Positions 1 to 22,709 of a DNA stretch of 64,000 nt are shown in pieces. Within the stretch, counting starts at the first letter, position 1. Each line of letters starts with the position of its first letter. The notes beneath the pieces are model-generated. The model was given only the letters and a program-made list of their open reading frames with translations. It was not told the origin of the DNA and searched no databases. Where the stretch lies: NCBI GenBank assembly GCA_963693315.1, contig OY856188.1, positions 201,253,602-201,317,601 of the forward strand. The letters run 5' to 3'. Source of the stretch: Diogma glabrata. Lineage: Eukaryota; Arthropoda; Insecta; Diptera; Cylindrotomidae. Position numbers and translations under genes: made by a program.

Positions 1-3000
1 GCGGAGAATCAATATACTCTATTTTGTTATCTGTTCAACCAAAAAAATATATTTGTTTCTCATTTAAAAAAAGAAAAGAAAACAACAATCGATCATACAC
101 CGAAAGATAAGAATTGAGTTCGAATGAAAGATATAAATTATGAAGTAATAAACTAAAAGATGAATTTATTTATACAGTGAAACGTTGTATACGGTCAGAT
201 ATTATTTATGAAATGATCTTAAGTTGGTTGATAGTATGGAATGAAGGTATGATTAATGTGTTGACGGTTTATTTTAAGATTTTAACAGAAAATGTCAACT
301 GATCGTTACAGAACGTTATATGAACAGCTTTTTTTATTTACCAACTCTACTCGAGAGAAAAAAGCCACTTTCACAGAGGGTTAAACCTACATGAAAACAG
401 ATTTTTCATACACTGCCGTAGACAAAATAAGTATATATATTTGTAATTCAAATTTGGAAAAAATCTACTGTTTCCAATAATTTTAAACATATGTGCCATG
501 CGCAATCTTTGCAACTCTACATCCAAACCTCCGATAACCGATTTACAACTTACAGTTAATTTTTTCCTAGTTACGTTTTTGTCAACACTACAGCCTACAA
601 TTATGAAACAATTTCGGCAAGTCCTGGCAATATTGCCCGAATCAAAAGGGAAATTAGTTAATGGGCTAAAATTGGGAGTTGGGCTGCCGAATATTTAATT
701 TCGGTATTTACAATACAGTCTTCGTGATACGGGTATTATTTTGATTGTCCAATAAGGTCTCACTCTAAATGTCGGGTCTCTAAATGTACTATGTCGGGTC
801 AGCATTTTACATAGCTAACTCGCTTAAAGTAACAATAAACAGATCTCAGGATGATTAAAAGAGAGGCCTAAAACTACAATTTCAATCTGATTCAGCTGCA
901 TACTAAATGTGAAACTGCTCAAAAGTTACGAGTGTGTCTTTTGATTAATAAAACTTTATTATAACCATTACCACTATTTATTTTACACCCTGTGTATGCA
1001 TAATAACGTGACTATGAGAAAAAAATAAACAAAGAACTGGTTCCATTTGAAATTGTGGTTGATTATGAGAAAAAAAATGTATCTTAGCTCAAGAAGAACA
1101 ACAACAAAACAAAATAATAACATAAACAAAGAAGGCAAATCAACGATGTTAAGGAAAATTTTTTTGATTATTTTTTAAGGATTTTCGAAGAAACCTTACT
1201 GTCCTTTTTTTATTTTCATTTATATCTTATTATTATTTTTTGTTTTTATTAAAAATTTTCCCGCTTATAATTTTTTTGCTTTGTTTCTTGTATTTTCTAG
1301 TGTTTTGTATTTCCTTATTTATGTTATTTGCTTTGAAATATGAGCACTATAAGCATAGATCAAGAAATTCAAAGGTTGACAAGTGTTTTCTTCATTGTCC
1401 TGATTTTTTGTTGAATTTTTGTTTTTTTCATTTAAAATTTTCAGTATTTGATCGGTACATTAGAAGGTTTTTTTTTCGTTTTTAAGACTGGACGTTTATC
1501 TGAAAAAAGGATGTGGAATTTGATATTAAGTTTTTGGAGAATGAACATGAATTCATTTTAGGGATTTTAATGTTATGTGTTTTGTTCTTGTAACAGTTAT
1601 GGAATTATTTACATAATAACAAAGTTTTTAAAAAATTCCAGCTGAGGTAGGATTCTTATATATTTATACTTCCGTACCAAGAAGCTTAATTTTTAAGGAA
1701 AACATGCAGGGTTAAACACAAACACTTCCGTTATTAGTTACATAGTATTTTTGAAATTGGTTTATTTCCAGGAAAACCGTTGATTTGACTGTGATTTTAA
1801 CAAATAGTATAAATAAAATTTTCGTGAACTCAAACCTTTTAATGACAAGGAAGAGATTTATAAAAGTATAAAAAATACCATTCGACTCCTATTTTTATTT
1901 TCAAATACGTGACATTGTCTAGGAGCGTTTTTCATGGTTTCTATGTGAAACCTTAATATGGACAAATCTTAAAAATTTACCCAGTTAAAGGGGTTGAATC
2001 TATGTATGGCGCATTTAAATCTTTGATGATTGTAGATTGTTAAAATTTTCAGTGAAAAAACTTATATATTTTTTGCGTTTCCAAAGCTATATAATTAAAG
2101 AATGATATATGCGTATAAATCAATTATTCGCGCTTTAAAATCATAAAGGTTATATGACTCTGTAATTGTTTTTTTTTGTCTAGAAAGTGATAACCTCTTT
2201 CAGACGAACGGATGAAACATGAAAGAAAACCATTAGCAAACTTATTATTATTTTTATTTTTTAAAAAACCCACAAAAGTGAAGAATGTAATAAAAAGAAA
2301 TCTTTAAAAAGTAAAAGAAAAAAAATTATTATTCTCCAAGAATCCAATACACTTGTGTCTCTTGTGTATAGGCTATAAGAAATAATCAAAAGATTTTTGT
2401 TCTTTTCTTGAGATTTTATTGAAGAATTTTTTTGTTCGTTATATTATTATTAGTTTGTACATACTGATTCTTGAAACATGTTTATTTATTTGCTTCATAT
2501 ACACACGCAAAGTAATATAATTTACATATTATGTCATCGAAGAAACGATATATACAATACAGATACCCATAGCTTAGTTATTTTTATTATTATTAATGAA
2601 CGAAAGACCACTTAATAAAATTGGTTTTGATATTATTATTATAAAATATATAATCATGATGATTTGATAAGTTAAAGTAGTGGTGGATGTGTTGATTATG
2701 TTATTAAATTAACCCTTTCAAGCGAAAAAATCTTCTATTCTACTAAATTGTCTACTTCTAATTAAAACTTGGTTAGAAAAGAAGACTAGAAGTGTTTCTT
2801 TCTTTCCATTGCTTAGATTTCTAATAAGTTTCATATTCGGACAAAAGCTATACTTAATTCTCTTAATTATTCGACTGTTTAATATTTATGGTTAGTTAAT
2901 TAATTATTTGTTTAGTTATTATTAATTATTATTATTGTTATTATTATTATTATTATTTAACTATTTATTAATTAATTATTGTTAAATTCTCGATTCAAGT

Positions 3001-5440
3001 TAAATTCAAGATAATATAAAAAAGTTTTATTTAAGTTCGTTATTTTCTTAAAAAATACCGATTTTGGCAATCATATTTAAATTTAATAATTAGTTCTAAC
3101 CGGTTTTCTGGCAAGAGAGCCCTTTCCTGGTAGACTAGAAACAGTATGCTAGAAATGGTAAAATTGACATTACTCAATTATTAATATTTATCACTACGTT
3201 TCACACAAATAAATACTACAATAATCTCTAAGTATTGCTGCCAAGAGATGTTGAAATAAAAGTTATAAGGTACAGTCTTAAACAGGTGTTTCTTAGAAAT
3301 TCACCACCAAGGCATAAAGTTTGTAGTTATTGTTGGTAGAGCTGTAAATGATAATCAAATCGGGCCCGTTTTGGCGAGCCAAACCTTGGATAGTTAACTT
3401 CGGTTTCAGTCTGGGCCAGTTGTAAATGCCTAGACTGAACCAAGGTTCAGTTTATTATATTACGCGTTATACACCAGTCTAATGCATTGTAAACATGTGC
3501 AAGCCATGTTATGTTTATCTTTATTTTTATATATGTTACTCCTTCCACAATCTTTCCACACATTTAAAGGAGGTCTGGAAAAATTTGGTTTGGTAGACCT
3601 GGCCCTTTTACCAAACATGGTCCCAGGACATAAGTCCCAACTTGGTTCATACTTGGGACGTTTGAAAATTTTAAGCCTGGCCCAATCTCAATAAGCTGTG
3701 GCGTGGGTTTGGTCCAGTTTTGCGTACTTAGCTTTTTCTTCCCCGGGTTGTCTTTGACTCACATTAAAAGATGTTCCAAAATAATTAATATATCACACAA
3801 CCTATAGAGGATACTGATGACGAGTATCTAAAAACATTTTCTTCGTCAACACAGGATAGACATTCTTGACATTCATATGTCCATATGCTACAGGTATCCC
3901 GTTTGTTCACATCAGATATTATAATAAAGTCCGCCGGTGATTAACATAATCAATACCAGATTATTATACAAATAGGGTTTATCTACTTGCCGTTGATATA
4001 GCAAGGGTAATCAGCGCCTGCAGAAACCTTCCTATGGCATTGTTTGATCGGTGGAGTAAGTGGCGAATTTATTTTAAAGTGTTTTGCTGTATATTTGTTT
4101 GTAAACTGTAAAATTTGAATTTTATTCAAACTTCGGATAAAAACAATGAATGTTCTATCAACTTTAACAGAGAATAAATCAAAAGCAAAATTGAATACAC
4201 AAAAACTAGAATTGAACAACAAAACCAATATAATATAATTTTAGCATTACATAATCATAATACAAAAGGAATTCTAAATGATTAATTGTACTCCTTGTGA
4301 CCACCCTTTGTGAAAGATATTTTATGTTTTAGTATCGTCTTAGTTGGATCTTTTCAAAAACCAATTCAAATTGAATACAATTTTATTTATGTTTTAAATT
4401 TTAAGAATACACAATTATGTATTATGCTTTTGTGGCGGATTTTGTCGGTATTTGCAAATTATTAGTTGCCCAACTCAAAATCGTTTTATATAACGAATTT
4501 TTAATCGTGGTATGGAAATATAATCGGGGATACGATCTCAAAAAGTGATAAAAGAAACAATTCTGTTAATGTTATGGCAACGTTTGATTTTAAAATTTGG
4601 CTTATTTAACTAGGAAGCTTTTAAGAGATACTCATGTAAATTACATAAAAACCATGAATTCGTTATTATATCGAATTATGTTTTACTCATGACAACCTAA
4701 GGATTTTAATTATATTAAGGATGACTCAGTATTTATTTAACAAAAAACATTGGAATCTTATTTGAAACTGTCTTTACTAATCAATTCAAACCGAAACTTT
4801 TCCTAGACAAAATTAGATTATAAATGTAAGAATTTAAATTTAATTTTATGTTCGTGTTATAATTTTTATGTCCTTTGCTTTGGTGTTATTTGTTCAAGTG
4901 TATATAATAAAAATCAAATTTTCTATCAATTTTAATGTAGGAATATGTAGAATAGAATTACAAACTACAACCACACCTTTTATTAATATAAGGTAAAATC
5001 TAAGTCAATAATAAAACATAAATTTTTTTAAACTGTCGGCGTATAGGTGTTTCTATTGTTTGTGTGTGGTTTAAGTATGATATTGGTTCGATATTGATTT
5101 TTAGCCTCTATAAGGCGATTTAGCCTCTATAAGGCTAAACAGGATTAGTTGACTAACAGACTGTACTCTAACATGATGAAGAAGACCGCATCCTCCAAGA
5201 CTTAAGAACAATAGCATGACCATTTGTTGCAATCTCACTGCAATATTTTATACCTAGAGTGCGTTCGAATAATTAATGAAGTTTTATTTTCATTAAATAA
5301 AAATCAAATCAATCAAAAGAGGCGAGGTTCGTTTAGTATTTGAACGCATTTCACTTAATGTCATATTTCACTTTGACATTTTTAATAGTTATTAAAAAGC
5401 TATTAAATGAGAGAGATTTACTATTGAAAAAATTAGACAA
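1..5440. other. A/T-rich DNA with no recognisable gene
   Basis: Open frames here are short (up to about 87 codons), of low complexity and without a recognisable domain. An (ATT)n-like run lies near 2918-2957. A patch at about 3340-3720 is richer in G and C and contains small hairpins, such as GTCCCAA paired with TTGGGAC near 3635-3660; it may be an old repeat, but I cannot classify it. A 17-nt direct repeat lies at 5100-5135. I see nothing else that can be supported. Confidence 0.6.
5100..5135. repeat. Short 17-nt direct duplication
   Basis: The sequence TTTAGCCTCTATAAGGC occurs at 5100-5116 and again at 5119-5135, separated by two bases. It looks like a small local duplication and no function is evident. 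Confidence 0.7.
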
Positions 5441-6950
5441 TCAAACCCATCCCCTAAACACACAGAACTATAATTATAATTATTTGAAATATAATTATTT
5501 GAGAGTTCGCTATAATTTTCGTTCAAAATATAGCAAACATCCTGTCTCTATGAACTTTTTCAATTTTCTCTGTAGGGGGGGGGGGGGGGGGCGTACGGTC
5601 TGAAATTTGCACATTTTTTAGAATAAATCCAAAACTGTGTACTGGAAAATTCTAAAAAAATTGCGATGTTTTGGAAATTTAGTGCCCTTTCAAATGATAC
5701 CCCACTCGCTTGGGTCAAAAAAAGTTTTTTTTGGTCTGGAATTTGCACATTTTTTAGAATAACTCAAAAACTGTGTACCGGAAAATTCTAAAAAATACTG
5801 CAATGTTTTGGAAATTTAGTGCTCTTTTAAATGATACCCCACCCGCTTGGGTCAAAAAAAGTTTTTTTTTACCCTCCTTACACCCATCCCCTAAACACAC
5901 AGAAATATAATTATTTGAGAGTTCGCTATAATTTTCGTTCAAAATATAGCAAACTTTCTGTCTCCATGAATTTTTTCAGTTTTTTCTGTCTATCAGTGTC
6001 GAAACGTAGGGGGGGGGGCGGTAAACGGTCTGGAATTTGCACATTTTTTAGAATAACTCAAAAACTGTATACCGCAAATTTCTAAAAAAATTGCAAAGTT
6101 TCTGAAATTTGGTGCTCTTTCAAATGACACCCCACTCGATTGGGTCAAAAAAGTTTTTTTCACCCTTTCCCACCCCAATCCCTTAAAAGCACAAAAATAT
6201 AATTATTTGAGAGTTCGCTATATTTTTTGTTCAGAGCTTATCAAACTTTCTGTCTCTGTGCATTTTTTCAAATTTTTCTGTTAATTAGGCTCGAAATGCA
6301 AGGGGGGGGGACCAACTTTTTGTGACACTTTATTGATAATAATTCAAAAACTATGCATTGCAAAATTCTAAAAAAAATGACAATATTTCTAAAATCAAGT
6401 GCTCTTTCAAATGACACCCCACATGACCTGGTTTTAAATGATGTTTTTACGTCTTAGCATTCCCACCCCTTTAATAAATATAGTTATGAGTATCTGCCAC
6501 TTTTCTATATTTTTCATTGAAAACCTACTCAATTTTCTATCATTCCAAATACATTTCAAGATTTTCGATGAAGTAGGGTCGGAGTTATTCGGGGCAATAA
6601 AACATCCAGAAAACGTCATTTTTCAAAATTATACAAAAAACGGTGAGGTGTAAAATTCCAAAATATCTTTTTAAATAATGCTGAAATGAAGCCCTTTCAT
6701 ATGATACCCTACTCGTCTCGATAAAAAAATGTATGTTTTCAAAGGCTTTACGTCGTACCTCTTTAAAACAAACGAACACAACTATATTTATTTTTTAACC
6801 CACCATCTTGTGCGGATAAGTTAGTTTTATAAGCACCTCAAATTTTAAGTTCATCGGATTAATGGTTCACGAGATAATCGAAATAATGTGAAAAACACAT
6901 TGTACTCTCACCAATAGTGTTCCGTATAAAAAACGGAGCCCTAAAAATTG
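5440..6950. repeat. Alternating two-module tandem repeat with poly-G runs
   Basis: Two modules of about 145 bp alternate. Module B starts near CACCCATCCCCTAAACACAC and ends in a G run; copies lie at about 5440-5590, 5881-6022 and 6171-6312. Module A begins near TCTGGAATTTGCACATTTTT and ends at CACTCGCTTGGGTCAAAAAA; copies lie at about 5591-5735, 5736-5880, 6023-6170 and 6313-6465. The order is B A A B A B A, followed by decayed copies to about 6780. The G runs are 18 bases near 5574-5591, 9-10 near 6009 and 9-10 near 6301. Minus-strand frames of neighbouring A modules encode similar peptides, which simple repeat homology explains. The right end contains GTTCCGTATAAAAAACGGA, an inverted motif. 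The family is not identified. Confidence 0.75.
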
Positions 6951-7770
6951 AAACTTTTTCTAAATCAAAAATTCAAAACATTTTTTCCAAAATTCTAAAA
7001 ATATTGCAAAAATTATAACAAAATCTAAAATACAAACTTTCTTCACAATTCCAAAAATATTCCAAAAATTGTAATAAAATCAAAAATTTAAACTTTTTCA
7101 AAACTTTAAAAATATTCCAAAAATTCTTACAAAATCAAAAATACAAACTGTTTTCAAAATTCCAAAAATATTTTAAAAATTATATCAAAATCTAAAATTT
7201 CCATGTCCAATTTCATGTTCGCTAACATGAAATGTTAATAAATAGTTAATTTCATTTTTTTCCAAAAAATTGAGTCAAAAGAAATGAAAATCATTCTTTT
7301 GACACACTTGACAACATTTTTTTGACAAACTTATAATGCAATAATCTAGTTTTTGGTCTCACATACCAATCCCATCCCAACCACCAAGATTTCTCCAAAT
7401 TCAATGTTCCTATTCGTAATTACTTAAAATGAACGTTTTTTAAGCAAAAAATAGGAAAATTTCCTTGTTTTGACACACTTGACAATTTTTTGACACACTT
7501 CCGGTACAGTTATCGAAGACATCGTCCTTTCGGCTCTTTCTATTAAGTATACCTATTTTTAGAAAAAAAATTTTGAAATCCATCCAGCGGTTTTCTAGAT
7601 TTCGTCGGTTGTCTAGAAGCCGGCCGGCAGACATACATTTTTTTTTTGCTTTTTTAGAATCAATAATTGTCCTTAAACGTCAATAAATGCCCAAAAAGGT
7701 GGGGGTAAGAATTGCACTTTTGACTCGAGAATGCAATACTTAGGTAACAAGTACCGAAGTAACATGTTTT
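6950..7770 (-). repeat. Dispersed repeat family R, copy 1
   Basis: The reverse complement of this stretch matches 27815-29340. Shared landmarks are the GCCGGCCGGC palindrome, the phrase CTGTACCGGAAGTGTGTC, the phrase GACACACTTGACAA in the other orientation, GGGGGTAAGAATT, and degenerate units of the TTTTTGGAATATTTTTGG type. Copy 1 has a single unit where copy 2 has a tandem array. No open frame carries a recognisable domain. The class of element is unknown. Confidence 0.75.
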
Positions 7771-17508
<9,738 letters not shown>

Positions 17509-17509
<1 letters not shown>

Positions 17510-17524
17510 GGCGCAGCCGTGCGG
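17509..17524 (+). other. Primer-binding site, tRNA-Ser-like
   Basis: TGGCGCAGCCGTGCGG starts with the last T of the LTR. It resembles the tRNA-Ser complementary primer site of 17.6/297-type errantiviruses (TGGCGCAG core). The tRNA assignment is from knowledge of the family and not from a tRNA in this window. Confidence 0.75.
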
Positions 17525-17589
17525 TCTTGTGAGTGTTATAGTAAAGTGTAGTGTAATAATTTGGTGAATAAAAACCAATAAATAAGTGA

Positions 17590-17789
17590 NNNNNNNNNNN
17601 NNNNNNNNNNNNNNNNNNNNNNNNNNNNNNNNNNNNNNNNNNNNNNNNNNNNNNNNNNNNNNNNNNNNNNNNNNNNNNNNNNNNNNNNNNNNNNNNNNNN
17701 NNNNNNNNNNNNNNNNNNNNNNNNNNNNNNNNNNNNNNNNNNNNNNNNNNNNNNNNNNNNNNNNNNNNNNNNNNNNNNNNNNNNNNNNN
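17590..17789. other. Assembly gap (200 N)
   Basis: Exactly 200 N, a conventional placeholder length. The flanks align to 38659 and 39203 of errantivirus copy 2, so the missing sequence is probably about 543 bp: most of the leader and the first gag codons. Frames drawn across the gap have no meaning. Confidence 0.97.
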
Positions 17790-18912
17790 ATCTGAATAGA
17801 AATATAGCCAACTCAGAAATGGACCCAGTTTTAGAGCGACTAGAGGCAATTGGTGCACAGTTGCAACCATTTAAATAACAAACAAGGTGAGCATGATCAA
17901 TTGTTGACATATCTCAACCAAAAATTAGAGCAACCCCAACCACAAATTCAGGAACAAATTCCTGTGGTTACAAATAGGGCAAATGCTCTAGATTTATTTA
18001 GGATCCCTGATCCAATAAAATCAATACCCACGTACGATGGGAATAGAAAACAACTTTCGGCTTGGATAAAGACAGTTGAAGACACACTGAGTGTATTCGA
18101 ACCATTAGTGTCAGAACAACAATATAGTCTTTATTTACAAACTATTAACAACAAAATAGAGGGGAAGCCAAAGATATACTATGTATGGCTGGTAATCCCA
18201 AAACATTTAATGAAACAAAAGAAATCTTGCAGGAATCTTTAGGAGACCGGCAAGAACTATCGTTTTATAAGTCACAACTTTGGGCGACTAAACAAAACGA
18301 AACAATGAGTATCCACGGATACTACAATAAAATAAAAGAAATAGTTCAAAATATTAAATCATTATCCAAACAAAATATTTTGTACAATAATGCGTGGCAT
18401 GCTATCAATGCATTTATCGATGAAGATGCATTAGCTGCATTTCTATCAGGACTACGCAAACCCCTATTTTGGATATGCGCAAGCTGCAAGACCAAAAGGT
18501 ATTGAAGAGGCATATGCATTTCTTTGCAAATTTAATTGCAATGAACAAATTTCAAGTAATTCAAGAAAAACCAACACACAAGTATTTCAGAATACACCAC
18601 AAAAACAAAATCACGGTTTTAATAGTCAAAAACAAAACTAACGTGTTTCAACCAAAACACAATCAAAATTTTTCAAATTATGAGAAAAAACCGACTTATT
18701 CGGTAAGAGAAAGACCAACACCAATGGAAGTGGATCTTTCTATGCGTTCAAGAAATACATTTAATAAAAAAATAATAAATAATCACGAAACTACAGAGGA
18801 TACTCAAGAAGATTCATCCCAAAGTTCAGAAATCGAATATTTAGTTGAAGATAAAGAAGATGAACATAATGGAAATTTTTGCGTAAACGCGAATTCAGAT
18901 ACGGAAGACTAA
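17790..18912 (+). pseudogene. gag: gag of errantivirus copy 1, start missing and frame broken
   Basis: Encodes the structural Gag polyprotein that would form the retroelement particle. The reading starts inside the gap and continues to a stop at 18910-18912. Compared with copy 2 the frame is changed by single-base differences near 17866 (extra C), 18165 (missing A), 18466 (extra C) and 18630 (extra A); these lie mostly in runs of one base. The pieces at 17850-18242, 18185-18505 and 18469-18912 together cover the same protein as 39175-40321. It has a Gln/Pro-rich segment near the start, a central capsid-like helical region, and an acidic, Ser-rich C-terminus. No CCHC zinc knuckle is visible, as in other errantivirus Gags. 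Because the LTRs are identical, sequence error next to the gap is as likely as real decay. Confidence 0.8.
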
Positions 18913-18938
18913 ATTTCTCCCATATTTGAAGTGCTACA

Positions 18939-19250
18939 ATGACGATTGGGGCCGCGTTTGTAACACTTTTAATCGATACTGGTGCCAATAAAAATATAAT
19001 CAAACCAGGATTAATTCCTTATAGCTCATTAGAAAATTCAAAAACATCTTCAAGTAATATTATAATAAAGAATATTTTAGGTACACATAATTGCGATAAA
19101 AATTTTAAAATTAATCTCCTAGGTAATAATTTACCAGCACAAATTTATTTTGAACTTGAATTCCATAAATTTTTTGATGGAATATTAGGCTCAGAAACAA
19201 TGGCTAAAATGAATGCAAAATTGATTATAAGACAAACTCAATTTTATTAA
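18939..19250 (+). pseudogene. Protease region of errantivirus copy 1
   Basis: Encodes a retroviral-type aspartic protease that would cut the Gag and Pol polyproteins. The active-site motif is LIDTGANKNII, about 10 residues into the fragment. A later GILGSETM segment fits the ILG element of this fold. The frame lies -1 relative to the last gag frame, the usual gag-pol relationship of errantiviruses. A one-base difference from copy 2 near 19219 ends the frame early, so the link into reverse transcriptase is broken here. A stop at 18927 just upstream also separates it from gag. Confidence 0.75.
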
Positions 19251-19257
19251 ACAATTA

Positions 19258-22200
19258 TAATTACAAATTTGATCGGTATTACCCTGAGGAAAATTTTTAT
19301 AATCATATAATTACGATACAAACCACAAACAATGGCGACTGGTTTGTACCAGAATTTCAAAAATTAAATAGCGATATAATAATCAAACCCGGTTTATACA
19401 AAGCGGAAAATTTTTATACAACAATGACGGTGTTGACAAATTGGTCCAAAACCCACCGGAAACATTACCAAAACTGAAATTAGATGTTACAATTTCGAAA
19501 CATTCGAACCAATTCCATGTAAAAATGAAATAATTGATAGAAACACTATCAAAAGCCTAATCCGAACAGAACATTTAAGTAAAAATGAAAAAGACATTTT
19601 ACTCGATACAATTTTTAAAAACCAAGCAGTACTGTTAAAACAGAACGAGAATTTGTCATCAACAACAATATTTAAACATAAAATTATAACAAAAGACGAC
19701 AATCCGGTTTATACGAAAACATATCGATACCCACATCATTTTAAACCTGATGTAGAGGAACAAATTCAGGAAATGCTAGACAGTGGCATTATCCGAAATT
19801 CTAAAAGTCCTTATTCGGCACAATTTGGGTCGTTCAGAAAAAACAAGATGCTTCGGGCAAACGGAAAGTAAGAGTTGTCATCGACTACCGTAAACTAAAT
19901 GAAAAGGACAGTAGATGATAAATTTCCAATCCCACAAATAGAAGAAATTCTAGACAGTCTCGGAAAATCTGTATATTTTTCAACCTTAGATCTAAAATCA
20001 GGTTTTCATCAGATTCCTTTAGACCCAAAATCTCAAGAAAAAACAGCTTTTTCAACAGACAAGGGACATTTTGAGTTCAACAGAATGCCTTTTGGCTTAA
20101 AGAACGGTCCGGCAACTTTTCAGCGAGCGATGAATAATGTATTGCAAAACCTAATAGGAAATATATGCCATGTATATCTTGATGATATTATTATTGTTGG
20201 ATATAGCTTAGATAACCATATACAAAACCTTAACACTGTTCTCGAAAGATTATCGCATTTCAATCTTAAAATTCAATTGGATAAGTGTGAATTCCTAAAG
20301 AGAGAAACAGAGTTTCTTGGTCATATAATCACACAAGATGGAGTTAAACCTAACACCGATAAAATTCAGAAAATTCTGGAATGGCCATTACCAAAAACTG
20401 CTAAACAAATTAAACAGTTTTTAGGACTTTCAGGTTATTACAGAAGATTCATAAAAGATTACTCAAAAATTGCCAAACCCATGTCAAAGTTTTTAAAGAA
20501 AGATCAAGTTGTCAACACAAAAGACGTCGAATATATAAGAGCTTTCGAAAACTTAAAAAGAATTTTAGCTACAGATCAAATTTTAGCATATCCCGATTTC
20601 ACTAAAGAATTTATTCTAACCACGGATGCATCAAATTTTGCGCTAGGTGCAGTCCTCTCTCAAATCCAGAACAATATAGAAAAACCTATTGCGTTCGCTT
20701 CAAGAACACTAAACGCTACAGAGATCAACTACGCAACCAACGAGAAAGAAGCTTTAGCTATAATATGGTCTGTCAAGAAATATCAACCATACCTGTACGG
20801 CAACAAATTTACGTTAGTAACAGACCATAAACCACTTACTTTCATTAAATCATCCGAAAAAAATTCAAAAATCTTAAGATGGAGACTTGAATTGGAGAAC
20901 TACGATTATAACGTCGTCTACAAAGAAGGCAGAGCAAATGTAGTAGCAGATGCGTTAAGCAGAATGCCTACAGTAGATAACGAGGTGAATATAAATATAG
21001 GAACAGATAACACTCCACGTGAATCTGAAGCAGAAAATCTTCCCAATAGGGATAGTGACATAGACACTATTCATTCTGCGGATACATCCGATGATTATTT
21101 CATCCACTTCGCAGGTCGTCCTATAAATTATTATAGGAACCAATTATTTTTCAAAATTTCAAATCTAGACACAGTAATTTTGGAAGACATATTTCCAAAC
21201 TATAAACGAGTAATTATTTCGAAAAAATCATTTCAAAAAGAAGATATTACAAATTTCATAAAAGAGTTTCATAACGGTAAACAAACAGCAATTCTGGCAC
21301 CAGAACAATTGTACCAGACAATCCAGGAAGTATTTCGAGAAAATTTCTCACAAAACGGCCATTTCGTTTTCGCTACAGAAAAGGTCGAAGATGTTAAAAA
21401 TGAAGAGCGTCAAAATGCAATCGTAGTTAAAGAACACGAAAGAGCCCATCGAGGGGTGAATGAAGTAGTAAATCAGATCAAACGATCCTACTTTTTTCCT
21501 AAAATGAGTAGTGTGATCAAACGACATATCAATGCATGTAACATATGCAATGTTCATAAATACGACCGAAAACCGTATAATATAAAAATATCTCCGCGAC
21601 CGAGCACTAAAAAACCATTAGAACGAGTGCACATAGATATTTTTAATATCAACAAAACAAATTTTTTGTCCGTTGTTGACTCATTTTCTAAACATTTACA
21701 AATGATTCCAATCGAAACTAAAAATCTATTGGATACAACTACAGCTCTAACGAGGTATTTCACTCAATTCGGAATTCCTAACGTTATTTTCTCAGATCAT
21801 GAGACAACTTTCCAGTCACTACAATTCAAAGAATACTTAAGCAATCTCAATATCCGATTGGAGTACGCATCATCATCGGAATCAAATGGTCAAGTTGAGA
21901 AAACACATTCAACTATTATAGAAATTTTCAATACAAACCGTAATAAATCGCCAAACTCGAGTATTCAAACAGCGATAGAGTTATCAGTAGCTTTGTATAA
22001 TAACTCGGTACACTCGTCAACCGGTTTCACACCGAACGAGATCATTTTTAATCAAAATAACTTAATAAACCCGGCAGAAATACAAGAACAAGCCAAACAA
22101 ATTTTTAAAACGGTCAATACTAATTTAGAAAAAGTTATAAACAGAATAGAGAGACAAAATAACAATAAAGAAGATCCACCTAGATTACATGATGATCAAT

Positions 22201-22346
22201 TGGTTTATCTTAAACCAAACATCAGAACAAAATCTCAGCCAAGAGGGCTGGAAACCAAAATTAAAAATGCAAACTACAAAACTTTTAAAACAATCAGGAA
22301 TATAAAAAGAAACAAAAATAAAATTAAAAGATTAAAGAAATACTAA
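19258..22346 (+). pseudogene. pol: pol (RT, RNase H, integrase) of errantivirus copy 1
   Basis: The main intact stretch is 19899-22346 (815 codons). It carries the RT catalytic YLDD at about 20178-20189, RNase H with TTDASN and the TDHKPLTF segment, and integrase with an HERAH...CNIC zinc-binding domain and a D,D,E core (HIDIF, FSDHE, NGQVEK). The protein is nearly identical to the copy 2 pol. Upstream, small differences near 19445-19455, 19488, 19820 and 19905 break the RT N-terminus, leaving 19653-19871 as a separate frame. No break occurs after 19905. The gene would copy the element's RNA and integrate the DNA; as written it is interrupted, but the breaks lie only in the first part near the assembly gap. 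Confidence 0.9.
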
Positions 22347-22349
22347 TTT

Positions 22350-22371
22350 TGATTTTTACTTTTCATTTCAG
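22350..22371 (+). promoter_or_regulatory. Candidate 3' splice site for env mRNA, copy 1
   Basis: A pyrimidine-rich run after the pol stop ends in TTTTCATTTCAG at 22360-22371, a good metazoan 3' splice site. Errantivirus env is expressed from a spliced subgenomic RNA, so this position between pol and env is expected. The donor would lie in the leader, inside the assembly gap in this copy. Confidence 0.6.
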
Positions 22372-22709
22372 AAATTTTTACTATGACAATATAATTTTTA
22401 TTTGAATATCTTAATTAATTAATTATCCAAAACTGATTTTACAAATCTTACAAACCAATTTTACTATTCTTATCCATGTTAATAAAAACAAGAAAAATAA
22501 AAGCAAAATTCTAAATAAAAGAAATTCTCATTAGAAATTTTTATTGCATAAAAATTAATTAATATTAGAAATTTTAGAAAACAGTTTTATCAATCGATAA
22601 TATTATCATCAATAATAAATAAAATTAAATCTAAAGTTAAAAAGAATATTGAATTGAAATATTGTATTGTAGTATTGTATACTGAAATTTTTACTTATTA
22701 TTTTGAAAC

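Noticed and set aside
498..698. Small frames in the first 5 kb (498-698, 1240-1485, 3482-3694, 5340-5603)
   Set aside because: They have the length and low-complexity composition expected by chance, without a domain or supporting signals.
5560..6178. Small protein family on the minus strand with similar peptides at 5560-5748, 5754-5942 and 5993-6178
   Set aside because: The frames sit in tandem repeat modules; their similarity follows from DNA homology, and no start or gene structure is shared.
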